The notes: generated from the sequence alone by a model not told the origin. A DNA stretch of 8,344 nucleotides from Sediminibacterium ginsengisoli (GCA_943324415.2 CALPLN020000083.1:1-8344), one strand, 5' to 3'; shown: positions 1-6,977, numbered from the stretch's first letter. Translations and numbers: made by a program.

Positions 1-439
1 AGTATTTCATCATGAAAGGAATCAACCCTGCTTGATGATCATGACAATGCACTACATCAGGCAGTTCGATCCAACTGTTTAACCAATCTACTACCGCAAT
101 CTGGAATCCTATAAAACGATCTGCATCGTCTGCATAACCATATATCTTAGGTCGATCTAATAAACCATGAATGTCCACTAAATACAAAGGATAGCCTAAT
201 TGACCTGATCGCTCTTGAATAATCGTATAATTAAAAAACCAAGTTCCTAAATAAGCGTTGCCTTGGTGCACTAAATCCCAATCCGTTTTTTCTAAAAAAG
301 GGGTCTTGTACATGGGCATCACCACCATTGCTTGCTGGCCAATTTTTTGTTGGTATTTGGGTAATGCGCCCACCACGTCACCTAAGCCTCCGGCCTTTGC
401 CATTGGGTAACACTCCGCACTAACATGTACTATACGCAT
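1..439 (-). CDS. glgA: Glycogen/starch synthase, GT5 family (N-terminal part, cut by window edge)
   Basis: This is the first 146 codons of a gene that runs off the left edge; I translated it by hand and found no stop. The product should transfer glucose from ADP-glucose or UDP-glucose onto a growing alpha-1,4-glucan in the cytoplasm. The start reads MRIVHVSAECYPMAKAGGLG: a first beta strand, then the K-x-G-G-L-G nucleotide-sugar binding loop at residues 15-20, followed by DVVGALP. Residues 131-138 read HCHDHQAG, matching the conserved H-x-H-D-W-H-x-G segment of glycogen synthases with W replaced by H. The ATG at 439 is the natural start because an in-frame TGA lies a few codons upstream. Many Bacteroidota carry a short GlgA with only the N-terminal domain; the cut prevents telling whether this is one. 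It is divergent from a sugar permease and kinase pair, which suits a role in storing imported glucose. The family call is firm; the sugar donor is unknown. Confidence 0.9.
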   Translation of the reverse strand, partial: MRIVHVSAECYPMAKAGGLGDVVGALPKYQQKIGQQAMVVMPMYKTPFLEKTDWDLVHQGNAYLGTWFFNYTIIQERSGQLGYPLYLVDIHGLLDRPKIYGYADDADRFIGFQIAVVDWLNSWIELPDVVHCHDHQAGLIPFMMKY

Positions 440-561
440 CAAGCAATCATTTTGCTTTCAATTTACTAAATACTATCTATAATAATTCATTTTTTGTAGA
501 GAAGGATTAAAAAAAATTGAGTATTTTGGGGATCGATTAAACGATTAAACAAACGAACGCT
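440..561. promoter_or_regulatory. Divergent intergenic region between glgA and the sugar permease
   Basis: These 122 AT-rich bases must hold the promoters of both divergent genes. No exact TAnnTTTG element is visible on either strand. The closest on the plus strand is TATTTTG at 522-528, and on the minus strand TAAATTG at 459-465; each lacks one T of the consensus, and the latter lies 19 bases before the glgA start, the spacing seen at other promoters here. A tandem repeat of CGATTAAA (534-549) ends 12 bases before the permease start. That the region holds promoters is inferred from gene layout; the individual elements are weak. Confidence 0.4.
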
Positions 562-2250
562 ATGAGCCAAACAAAACAGCCAACCAATACTGGTGCGCTT
601 ACAACACTAATTGTGGTTTTCTTTTTCTGGGGATTTATTGCTGCTGGAAACAGTGTCTTTATTCCTTTTTGTAAAAACTACTTTGAACTAGATCAGTTCC
701 AAAGTCAGTTAATTGATTTTGCATTTTACCTTGCCTATTATATAGGTGCACTAGGGCTATTTGCTTACGGTGCATTAGGAGGAAAAGATCTGGTAGGAAA
801 ATGGGGGTATAAAAAAAGTATTGTATATGGTTTGTTGTTTTCTGCCATAGGTGCTGCAGCGATGATTATTGCTGTGAATGCAAATACATTTACAGGTATG
901 TTAGTTGGTTTATTTATCGTAGCACTTGGCTTCTCTTTGCAACAAACGGCTGCTCAGCCATTCGCGATTGCTTTAGGTGATCCTTCTACTGGAACGAGTC
1001 GTGTAAGCTTAGGTGGCGGTATCAACTCATTTGGTACATCTATCGGCCCAATCGTAGTGGCACTTGCCTTGTTTGGCACTGCAGCAGCGATTACCGACGA
1101 ACAGATCAAACAATTGAGTTTAGATAAAGTGATTATCCTATACACTGCTGTTGGTGGATTATTTATTGCTGCCGCTGCATTGTTCCATTTCTCTAAAAAA
1201 GTTCCTGCGGGCATTTCGGATGAAAAAATGGAACCAGCTAGAAAAGCATTGTCTTTATTGGTGATTATGACTGGTGTATTAATAGCGATGTTCGTGCCAA
1301 TTTTTGATAGTTATAAAATTGACCCAACAAGTTTAACAGACGCAGGTCGTCACGATCTTGAAACCTACCGATTAAAATGGCTTTTAGGCGCTTTGGCAAC
1401 GGTGGTAGTTGGATTGTTAGCTGCAAATTTTACTGCACAAAAAAATGAAAAAGGATGGGGCGCAATGAAATACCCTCAACTGGTTTTGGGTATGTTAGCC
1501 ATCTTTGTATATGTTGGCGTGGAAGTGGCAATTGGATCCAACTTAGGTGAATTGTTAAAACAAGCGGATTTTGGAAGTATCTCCTCTTCTGCCATTGCAC
1601 CTTATGTGTCTATGTACTGGGGCAGTATGATGATAGGACGTTGGGCTGGTGCGATTAGCGCTTTTGATTTTAAAAAGAAAACACAACAATATTTGACATT
1701 CATCGTGCCGATTATCGCATTTGGTATTGTGATTGCATTAAACAGCATTGCGCAATATGATATGAGTCCTTTGTATTGGTATATTATCTGTGTGTTTATC
1801 CAAATCATTGCTTTTTACTTAAGTCAAAATAAGCCTGCTAAAACTTTATTGATTTTTAGTTTAGTGGGGGTAATTGCAATGGTATTAGGCATCTTCACAA
1901 AAGGCACTGTTGCAACTTATGCCTTCTTAACAGGTGGATTGGCTTGTTCAATCATGTGGCCTTCTATTTTCTCTTTATCCGTATCTGGCTTAGGAAAATA
2001 TACACCACAAGGATCTGCCTTTTTAATTATGATGATTTTAGGTGGTGGTATTATCCCTCCTATTCAAGGTAAAATTGCAGACTATTTACAATCTTCTCAT
2101 TTAGATCAGCCTGGTTATGGCATCCATAATTCATTCTGGGTTCCAGCTTTATGTTTTGCCTACTTAGTATTCTTCGCCATTGCAGTGAAAGGAATATTAA
2201 AGAAGCAAGGCATCAATTACGAAGAAACTGAAACTAGTGGAGGGCATTAA
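562..2250 (+). CDS. Sugar MFS transporter, FucP/GluP-like
   Basis: This 562-residue inner-membrane permease of the major facilitator superfamily resembles the fucose/glucose/galactose:H+ symporters (FHS family). The N-terminus (FFFWGFIAAGNSVFIPFCKN, residues 20-39) matches the first helix of FucP. Other matches are a QQTAAQPFAIALGDP stretch near 127-141, NSFGTSIGP at 155-163 and MILGGGIIPPIQGKIAD at 491-507. It is over 100 residues longer than FucP (about 440). By eye I count about 16 hydrophobic segments instead of 12, the extra ones near 228-248, 272-290, 403-420 and 427-446. An in-frame TAA at 538-540 supports the start at 562. It lies 17 bases upstream of a ROK sugar kinase and is surely co-transcribed with it. 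Glucose or a similar hexose is therefore the likely substrate, but that rests on context; the sequence does not separate glucose, galactose, fucose or N-acetylglucosamine. Confidence 0.9.
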   Translation: MSQTKQPTNTGALTTLIVVFFFWGFIAAGNSVFIPFCKNYFELDQFQSQLIDFAFYLAYYIGALGLFAYGALGGKDLVGKWGYKKSIVYGLLFSAIGAAAMIIAVNANTFTGMLVGLFIVALGFSLQQTAAQPFAIALGDPSTGTSRVSLGGGINSFGTSIGPIVVALALFGTAAAITDEQIKQLSLDKVIILYTAVGGLFIAAAALFHFSKKVPAGISDEKMEPARKALSLLVIMTGVLIAMFVPIFDSYKIDPTSLTDAGRHDLETYRLKWLLGALATVVVGLLAANFTAQKNEKGWGAMKYPQLVLGMLAIFVYVGVEVAIGSNLGELLKQADFGSISSSAIAPYVSMYWGSMMIGRWAGAISAFDFKKKTQQYLTFIVPIIAFGIVIALNSIAQYDMSPLYWYIICVFIQIIAFYLSQNKPAKTLLIFSLVGVIAMVLGIFTKGTVATYAFLTGGLACSIMWPSIFSLSVSGLGKYTPQGSAFLIMMILGGGIIPPIQGKIADYLQSSHLDQPGYGIHNSFWVPALCFAYLVFFAIAVKGILKKQGINYEETETSGGH

Positions 2251-2267
2251 AAAATAAAAAAGAAATT

Positions 2268-3218
2268 ATGGAATCATATGTAGTAGGTGTCGATATCGGC
2301 GGAACTGGTACCAAATTTGGTATTGTAGACAAAGACGGTAATGTCTTATTCTCAAGCGAGATGTCTACCAAAAAACATCTTCAAGTGCATACATTTATCG
2401 ATGAATTGTACGAGCATTTGTCAGAAATGATTGAAAAAGTGGGTGGCTTTGGTCGTATCAAAGGAATTGGTATTGGTGCTCCAAATGGCAATATCTACAC
2501 AGGCACGATTGAATATGCTCCCAACCTGCCATGGAAAGGCGTTATTCCATTTGCTAAAATGGTTCAGGACAAATTCAAGATACCTGTTAAGTTAACCAAC
2601 GACGCCAATGCTGCTGCTGTAGGCGAAATGATGTATGGCGCTGCAAAAGGCATGAAAGATTTTATCATGATTACATTAGGAACTGGTGTCGGAAGCGGCA
2701 TCGTGGCTAGTGGGCAATTGATTTATGGTCATGATGGATTCGCAGGAGAACTTGGGCATACTGTAATTATTCCTGACGGCAGATTACACCATGGTACAGG
2801 AAAAAAAGGATCATTAGAAAGTTATGCTTCTGCTACTGGTGTTGCACAATCCGCAAGAGAAATCCTAAGTGAGTCTGACAGACCAAGTACATTAAGAACG
2901 ATTGAAATAGACAGTATTACTTCCAAGGACGTATTTGAGGCTGCTGTTAAAGGAGATGAAGTAGCGAAAGAAGTTTTTGAATTTACTGGTAAAATATTAG
3001 GCATGTCTTTAGCCAACTTTGTGATGTTCTCTAGCCCAGAAGCGATTATTCTTTTTGGAGGACTGACAAAAGCAGGTGATATGATTTTAAAGCCTACAAG
3101 GGAACATATGGAAGCGAACTTGATTGAGATTTTTCAAAATAAAGTAAAGATTTTAATTAGTCATCTTAAAGAATCGGATGCCGCCATTCTTGGCGCTTCC
3201 GCATTGATGTGGGAGTAA
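2268..3218 (+). CDS. ROK-family sugar kinase (probable glucokinase)
   Basis: This 316-residue cytoplasmic kinase has the usual ROK length and probably phosphorylates the hexose brought in by the upstream permease, using ATP. Visible motifs in order are the phosphate-binding loop DIGGTGTKFG (9-18), substrate-side GAPNG (70-74), TNDANAAAVGE (110-120) with catalytic Asp112, the second phosphate loop LGTGVGSG (137-144), and GELGH (160-164) with the sugar-binding Glu161 and His164. The zinc-binding segment, normally C-x-C-G-x-x-G-C-x-E, reads HGTGKKGSLE (175-184). All three cysteines are gone (His, Thr, Ser), while Glu184 and the loop length remain. A C-terminal glycine-rich segment (LFGGLTKAG) completes the fold. 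The reading frame is intact and every catalytic residue I can place is present, so it is probably active, with the loop held without zinc. It is the last gene of its unit and ends at a strong terminator. Glucose is inferred from context; another hexose or N-acetyl sugar is possible. Confidence 0.88.
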   Translation: MESYVVGVDIGGTGTKFGIVDKDGNVLFSSEMSTKKHLQVHTFIDELYEHLSEMIEKVGGFGRIKGIGIGAPNGNIYTGTIEYAPNLPWKGVIPFAKMVQDKFKIPVKLTNDANAAAVGEMMYGAAKGMKDFIMITLGTGVGSGIVASGQLIYGHDGFAGELGHTVIIPDGRLHHGTGKKGSLESYASATGVAQSAREILSESDRPSTLRTIEIDSITSKDVFEAAVKGDEVAKEVFEFTGKILGMSLANFVMFSSPEAIILFGGLTKAGDMILKPTREHMEANLIEIFQNKVKILISHLKESDAAILGASALMWE

Positions 3219-3254
3219 AAAAAATAGGCCGCAAATGTTGCGGCCTATTTTTTT
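3218..3254. terminator. Bidirectional rho-independent terminator between the ROK kinase and lipA
   Basis: This is a perfect inverted repeat of 17 bp with a three-base loop (ATG, 3235-3237). The GC-rich core AGGCCGCAA (3226-3234) pairs with TTGCGGCCT (3238-3246). An A run on the left and seven T's on the right (3248-3254) give a U tract on either strand. It begins at the last base of the kinase stop codon and ends 17 bases from the lipA stop, so it can serve both converging genes. Confidence 0.95.
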
Positions 3255-3271
3255 ATGATGTAGCTGAAGGG

Positions 3272-4189
3272 TTACTTCAACGCTAATTCTTCTAGGTATT
3301 TATTTCTTCCCCATCCTTGGATTACGTGTTTTTCTGAATGATAAGATGACCTCACCAATGGTCCGCTTTCCACATAATCAAAGCCTAATTCATAGCCTAT
3401 GGTTCTTAGTTCAGCGAATTCATCAGGGTGAACAAATCGTTGCACTGGTAAATGCTTTTTAGTCGGTTGTAGGTACTGACCAATTGTGATGACATCGCAT
3501 CCTACATTTACTAGATCCTTCATGGTTTGAATCACTTCATCTTTTTCTTCCCCGATACCCAACATGATGCCTGTTTTTGTGCGCATGCCGCCTTTCTTTA
3601 AGGTTTCTAGTACATCTAAACTTCTTCTATATTTTGCTTGAACACGAACACGTTTGGTATTGCGCTCCACTGTTTCCATATTGTGACTCACCACTTCTGG
3701 AGCTGCTTCAATGATGCGCTCAATTTGTTCTGTGATGCCTCTAAAATCTGGTATCAATGTTTCTAATGTCGTATCTGGTGTCAATGCTTTAATGGCTTTG
3801 ATGGTATTAGACCAAATAATGGATCCGCCATCTGGCAATTCATCCCTATCCACACTCGTTAATACCGCATGTTTTACTTTCATTAAAAAAATGGCTTCCG
3901 CTACGCGCTGCGGCTCATCCCATTCTACCGGCTTTGGTCTACCCGTTGCAACTGCACAAAATTGACAACTCCTTGTACAGATATTACCAAGAATCATGAA
4001 TGTGGCAGTACCTTCTCCCCAACACTCGCCCATATTAGGACAATTGCCGCTTTCACAAATGGTATGTAATTTATGCTTATCCACTAAGCCTCTTACATGT
4101 TTATAGCTCTCTCCAATAGGTAGTTTCACCCTCAACCAATTGGGCTTCTTAATATGTTGTTCTGCTGGGACAATCGGTAATTCTTGCAT
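3272..4189 (-). CDS. lipA: Lipoyl synthase
   Basis: This radical S-adenosylmethionine enzyme inserts two sulfur atoms into the octanoyl chain on lipoyl domains of pyruvate and 2-oxoglutarate dehydrogenases and the glycine cleavage H protein. At 305 residues it has normal length. The auxiliary cluster motif C-x4-C-x5-C is present as CESGNCPNMGEC (Cys45, 50, 56). The radical SAM motif C-x3-C-x2-C is CTRSCQFC (Cys71, 75, 78). The C-terminal RSSYHSE (280-286) supplies the serine ligand of the auxiliary cluster. No lipB or lplA is in the window. An exact -7 promoter element lies 19 bases upstream. It stands alone, divergent from an OsmC-family gene and converging on the ROK kinase across a shared terminator. 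The call is essentially certain. Confidence 0.98.
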   Translation of the reverse strand: MQELPIVPAEQHIKKPNWLRVKLPIGESYKHVRGLVDKHKLHTICESGNCPNMGECWGEGTATFMILGNICTRSCQFCAVATGRPKPVEWDEPQRVAEAIFLMKVKHAVLTSVDRDELPDGGSIIWSNTIKAIKALTPDTTLETLIPDFRGITEQIERIIEAAPEVVSHNMETVERNTKRVRVQAKYRRSLDVLETLKKGGMRTKTGIMLGIGEEKDEVIQTMKDLVNVGCDVITIGQYLQPTKKHLPVQRFVHPDEFAELRTIGYELGFDYVESGPLVRSSYHSEKHVIQGWGRNKYLEELALK

Positions 4190-4208
4190 GCTTTTCTGTT
4201 ATCGAATG

Positions 4209-4237
4209 CAAAAATACAAGACTTGTGCTTAAATCAA
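4209..4237 (-). promoter_or_regulatory. Putative lipA promoter (-7 TATTTTTG, -33 TTG)
   Basis: On the minus strand TATTTTTG (4209-4216) is an exact match to the Bacteroidota -7 consensus TAnnTTTG. A TTG (4235-4237) lies 18 bases upstream, close to the usual distance to the -33 element. The -7 box ends 19 bases before the lipA ATG, predicting a leader of roughly 12-15 bases. Confidence 0.6.
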
Positions 4238-4287
4238 GCCTTTCGTTGTAAATTTACCAAAATCACAAATCAATTAAATTCAAGGAT

Positions 4288-4692
4288 ATGACAGCAACAG
4301 TTACCTATGACGCTAATTTAAGAACAACCTGCCTTCACCTTCAAAGCGGTTCTAGTTTTGAAACGGATGCTCCTTCTGATAATAAAGGTCAAGGTGCTCG
4401 TTTTTCTCCTACAGATTTAATTGCCACTGGCTTGGGTGCTTGCTTAATCACCACAATGGGTATTAAAGCAGAAACCATGGACATAAAATTAGATGGTGCT
4501 AAAGTGGACGTAACAAAAGTCATGATGAGTGAGCCTAGAAGAATTGGCAAGATTGTCATTGCTGTAACAATGCCTGCATTGAATTTGGATGACAAGACTA
4601 AAGAAATCCTTGAAAGAGTTGGAAGAACCTGCCCTGTTGAACGCAGTTTACATCCAGATATGGAATTAGATATTAGCTTTCAGTGGTTGTAG
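4288..4692 (+). CDS. OsmC-family peroxiredoxin
   Basis: This 134-residue cytoplasmic protein belongs to the OsmC/Ohr superfamily, whose members reduce organic and inorganic hydroperoxides with a pair of reactive cysteines. The two family cysteines are Cys52 in GLGACLITTMG (48-58), at the start of the long central helix, and Cys115 in RTCPVERSLHPD (113-124). Both positions and the length fit the OsmC/YhfA-like branch better than Ohr. The family's conserved Asp follows SPTD (40-43). It is transcribed alone; upstream there is only a one-mismatch -7 element (TAAATTTA, 4249-4256), 31 bases before the start, inside the 10-bp palindrome GTAAATTTAC. Its last 20 bases overlap the converging maf gene, so no terminator separates the two. 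The exact peroxide substrate cannot be read from the sequence. Confidence 0.93.
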   Translation: MTATVTYDANLRTTCLHLQSGSSFETDAPSDNKGQGARFSPTDLIATGLGACLITTMGIKAETMDIKLDGAKVDVTKVMMSEPRRIGKIVIAVTMPALNLDDKTKEILERVGRTCPVERSLHPDMELDISFQWL

Positions 4693-5260
4693 GAAGATAG
4701 CTTAACAGCTTGCTGACAGGCAATCCCATTACATTGTAGAAGTCGCCTTCGATGCCTTTAATGCCCACTACACCAATCCAGTCTTGTATGCCATAAGCGC
4801 CTGCTTTATCATAAGGCTGATATTGGTCTATATAATAATGAATCTGTGACAATGTCAATGGATGAAAATGCACCAACGTGGTTTCACTGAAAAACCTTGT
4901 TTCAGCGCCATTCATTAAATAAACACCCGTAATGACACGGTGTGTTTTGCCGGATAGTTTTTGCAAGATCACAATCGCATCTTCTCTATCAATTGGCTTA
5001 CCAATGATTTCGGCTTCTAATACCACAATGGTATCCGCTGCAATGATCCACTTGCCTTGATGGTGGGGGAATTCGTTGTTGATTTTCTCCTGAACTGCTA
5101 AAGCTTTATTTTTGGCAATATGCACAGGAACTTCTTGAACGTCCATATCTGCTGGAAAATCTTCGTCCGCTGCCGATACAATGATATCAAATTCAAGGTC
5201 CGCCCATGCCAATAATTGTTTTCTTCTTGGAGACTGGGAAGCTAAAATAAATCCATTCAT
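4673..5260 (-). CDS. maf: Maf-family nucleoside triphosphate pyrophosphatase
   Basis: This 195-residue cytoplasmic enzyme should hydrolyse non-canonical or excess nucleoside triphosphates (typically dTTP/UTP or modified bases) to monophosphate and pyrophosphate. The family signature is clear: ASQSPRR near the N-terminus (7-13), AADTIVV (74-80) with the catalytic Asp76, GKP (87-89), SGKTHRVITGV (103-113), YDKAGAYGIQ (150-159) and EGDFYNVMGLP (171-181). DKAGAYGIQ is typical of the dTTP/UTP-specific YhdE branch, although substrate is an inference. It is the last gene of the five-gene leftward operon, 10 bases after the prenyltransferase stop. Its own 3' end lies within the converging OsmC-family gene. 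Confidence 0.95.
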   Translation of the reverse strand: MNGFILASQSPRRKQLLAWADLEFDIIVSAADEDFPADMDVQEVPVHIAKNKALAVQEKINNEFPHHQGKWIIAADTIVVLEAEIIGKPIDREDAIVILQKLSGKTHRVITGVYLMNGAETRFFSETTLVHFHPLTLSQIHYYIDQYQPYDKAGAYGIQDWIGVVGIKGIEGDFYNVMGLPVSKLLSYLPTTTES

Positions 5261-5270
5261 GTTGTTGAAA

Positions 5271-6206
5271 TTATAGCAAGAAATAGAAAAAGCCCATTGA
5301 TAAAATACCCATTAACATAGCAAATTTAATCCAACGACTTAATCGTTTAAAGTCTGCGCTAGAAAATGCTTGCTTTAAATGAAACAAAACATATACCAGA
5401 GGTGCAATGATTGTTAGGATGCAGTAAGTTATTGGAATCCACCATCCAAATGGAATCGTGTATAATTGAATGATTGATAAAACCAGAATAAGTACCATTA
5501 GCCAAACTGCTACATATACTTTTGTGGTTTGCAAACCCCAGGCGATTGGCATTGTTTTACATCCAAATTTTTCATCGCCAGTCATGTCCTCCATATCTTT
5601 TAACGCCTCTCTCACCAATGTTAAAATAAAGGCGAAACTGCTATAAAGTAAAGTAAGCTTAAAAAACTTTAAATCAGTTGGCTGCATATGGGTAGGATGC
5701 GCAAGTTGGATTAATGTAAATTTAGAAAAATACACTACCCCAATGGTCCATGCTGTTAGCACAGCAATCACCACATTGCCTATTAGAAAATCTCTTTTGA
5801 AATTGGTGGAATAAAACCACAAAATTAAGATGGTGGCTAAGTTTGAAAAATGGATATGCAAGTATTGTTGAAATGGGAAAGCAATTAAAGAAATATACAC
5901 ACCGCCCATACTTAAAATCAAATGCCAAAATATAACCCAACGCCTACTTATATGGGCACCCACTACCACACTTTGGGGTTTATTGACTTGATCAATATTT
6001 ACATCAAAATAATCATTGATAATATAGCCGGCTGCTGCAATGCAAATACTTGTGGCTACAATAAAATAAAAAGGATAATCTGCAGTCAGCGCCGCATTTG
6101 GATACAGCGGCTTATAAATAAAGAAATGGAATAATGATTCTGCCAATAAAATAAAAAGCAGATTAGGCCATCTTACTAATCTCAAAAAATGGATCAACTT
6201 TTTCAC
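5271..6206 (-). CDS. UbiA-family prenyltransferase (geranylgeranylglycerol-phosphate geranylgeranyltransferase-like)
   Basis: This 311-residue polytopic membrane enzyme of the UbiA superfamily attaches a polyprenyl chain to an acceptor. Both Mg2+/diphosphate-binding aspartate motifs are present: NDYFDVNID (64-72) and DMEDMTGDEKFG (204-215). The family's Y-S-x-x-x-K segment is YSTNFK (132-137). About eight or nine hydrophobic helices are visible (for example 12-30, 46-63, 92-111, 122-132, 143-161, 183-198, 231-249, 256-274, 293-310). Bacteroidota members of this type are usually annotated as digeranylgeranylglyceryl-phosphate synthase-like, related to the archaeal ether-lipid enzyme, and not as quinone enzymes such as UbiA or MenA. 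The natural acceptor in these bacteria is, to my knowledge, not settled. It sits tightly between kdsC and maf, 7 and 10 bases away. The superfamily is certain; the acceptor is open. Confidence 0.9.
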   Translation of the reverse strand: MKKLIHFLRLVRWPNLLFILLAESLFHFFIYKPLYPNAALTADYPFYFIVATSICIAAAGYIINDYFDVNIDQVNKPQSVVVGAHISRRWVIFWHLILSMGGVYISLIAFPFQQYLHIHFSNLATILILWFYSTNFKRDFLIGNVVIAVLTAWTIGVVYFSKFTLIQLAHPTHMQPTDLKFFKLTLLYSSFAFILTLVREALKDMEDMTGDEKFGCKTMPIAWGLQTTKVYVAVWLMVLILVLSIIQLYTIPFGWWIPITYCILTIIAPLVYVLFHLKQAFSSADFKRLSRWIKFAMLMGILSMGFFYFLL

Positions 6207-6213
6207 TGGAAGA

Positions 6214-6729
6214 TTATTTAGCTTGTATATGGTCCACTACATCCCAATGGCCATTTAATTTAAGCACTTTTTCTATCACTTCTCTCGCGCAGCCTTCGCC
6301 ACCTTTTGCAACTGCTTTATAACTTGAAATATTTTTGATATCAAAACAAGCATCTGCGGGACAAGCTGCAATACCCACTACTTGCATCGCTTCAAAATCG
6401 GGCATATCATCCCCCATGTACAAAATCTCCTCTAATGGCACACCCTCTGTCATAGAAAGTGTCTCTAATAATACTTTCTTATCCTTCACTTTCATATTCA
6501 CTTGCTCTACACCCAATTTTTCCAATCTATCTTGAACTTCTTCAGAATATCCACCAGAAATGACCCAAACCTTATACCCTTTTTTAATCGCTAATTGAAT
6601 TGCATATCCATCTTTGATATTCATTGTGCGCACCATGACGCCATTAGGCATCACAATCAATGTGCCATTGGTTAACACACCATCTACATCAAATACAAAA
6701 CATTTTATTTTCTCTAAGGCAGTAAGCAA
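6214..6729 (-). CDS. kdsC: KdsC-like 3-deoxy-D-manno-octulosonate 8-phosphate phosphatase (HAD superfamily)
   Basis: This 171-residue cytoplasmic HAD phosphatase has the size and cap-less layout of KdsC, which removes phosphate from KDO-8-phosphate in the pathway to the KDO of lipopolysaccharide. HAD motif I is FDVDGVLTNG (13-22) with Asp14 and Asp16. Motif II is the Ser58 of VISGG (56-60), motif III is the lysine in VKDKK (81-85), and motif IV is MGDDMPD (105-111) with Asp107 and Asp108. The C-terminal KGGEGCAREVIE (142-153) matches the GGxGAxRE tail that reaches into the neighbouring subunit in KdsC tetramers. No kdsA, kdsB or kdsD is in the window, so the substrate is inferred from the family. 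It begins 5 bases after iscX and ends 7 bases before the prenyltransferase. A related sugar phosphatase activity cannot be excluded. Confidence 0.9.
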   Translation of the reverse strand: MLTALEKIKCFVFDVDGVLTNGTLIVMPNGVMVRTMNIKDGYAIQLAIKKGYKVWVISGGYSEEVQDRLEKLGVEQVNMKVKDKKVLLETLSMTEGVPLEEILYMGDDMPDFEAMQVVGIAACPADACFDIKNISSYKAVAKGGEGCAREVIEKVLKLNGHWDVVDHIQAK

Positions 6730-6734
6730 GGCTT

Positions 6735-6977
6735 TTATTTTTTCTGGTTATCACGCCATTCGTACACCCATGCGCTTTGGATCATCTCCAAATGACCTTC
6801 GTTTGATTCTTCCTTCTTGCCTTCAAAATGAGGCAAAGTCAAAATCCACTCAAGTAGATCTGTGAAACGAACTCTATAAATTTTGGATTCCGTGAAATCG
6901 TCCCCAAATTTTTCATACAATTTTTGGGCAATATCTTCATGGTCATTCCAGTGAATGGGTGGCTCAAATTGATTCAT
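6735..6977 (-). CDS. iscX: IscX, small acidic Fe-S cluster assembly protein
   Basis: This 80-residue protein is recognisable as IscX (YfhJ), which binds iron and the cysteine desulfurase IscS and tunes the rate of cluster assembly. Visible family features are W10-N-D followed by the helix IAQKLYEKFG (16-25), VRFTDLLEWI (36-45), SNE (58-60) and the closing helix LEMIQSAWVYEW (63-74). E. coli IscX has 66 residues; the extra ones are mainly an N-terminal tail and a few at the C-terminus. It follows a [2Fe-2S] ferredoxin gene by 21 bases, the same fdx-iscX order that ends the E. coli isc operon. The other isc genes (iscS, iscU, iscA, hscA, hscB) are not here and would have to lie elsewhere or be replaced by Suf proteins. 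Confidence 0.93.
   Translation of the reverse strand: MNQFEPPIHWNDHEDIAQKLYEKFGDDFTESKIYRVRFTDLLEWILTLPHFEGKKEESNEGHLEMIQSAWVYEWRDNQKK

Noticed and set aside
534..549. Tandem CGATTAAA repeat considered as a CRISPR-like or regulatory repeat array
   Set aside because: There are only two copies with no spacer; it is too short to call more than a possible operator half-site pair.
954..1214. Leftward 86-codon open frame inside the permease gene
   Set aside because: It is a frame shadow of the permease with low-complexity composition and no family resemblance.
3711..3965. Rightward 84-codon open frame inside lipA
   Set aside because: It lies opposite the conserved lipA coding region and shows no protein motif.
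4248..4257. Palindrome GTAAATTTAC upstream of the OsmC-family gene considered as a peroxide-regulator operator
   Set aside because: Ten bases of AT-rich palindrome are expected by chance and do not match an operator I can name with confidence.
5922..6134. Rightward 70-codon open frame inside the prenyltransferase gene, with two further ones opposite kdsC and iscX (6335-6535, 6614-6865)
   Set aside because: All lie antisense to well-supported genes with conserved motifs and look like chance frames.
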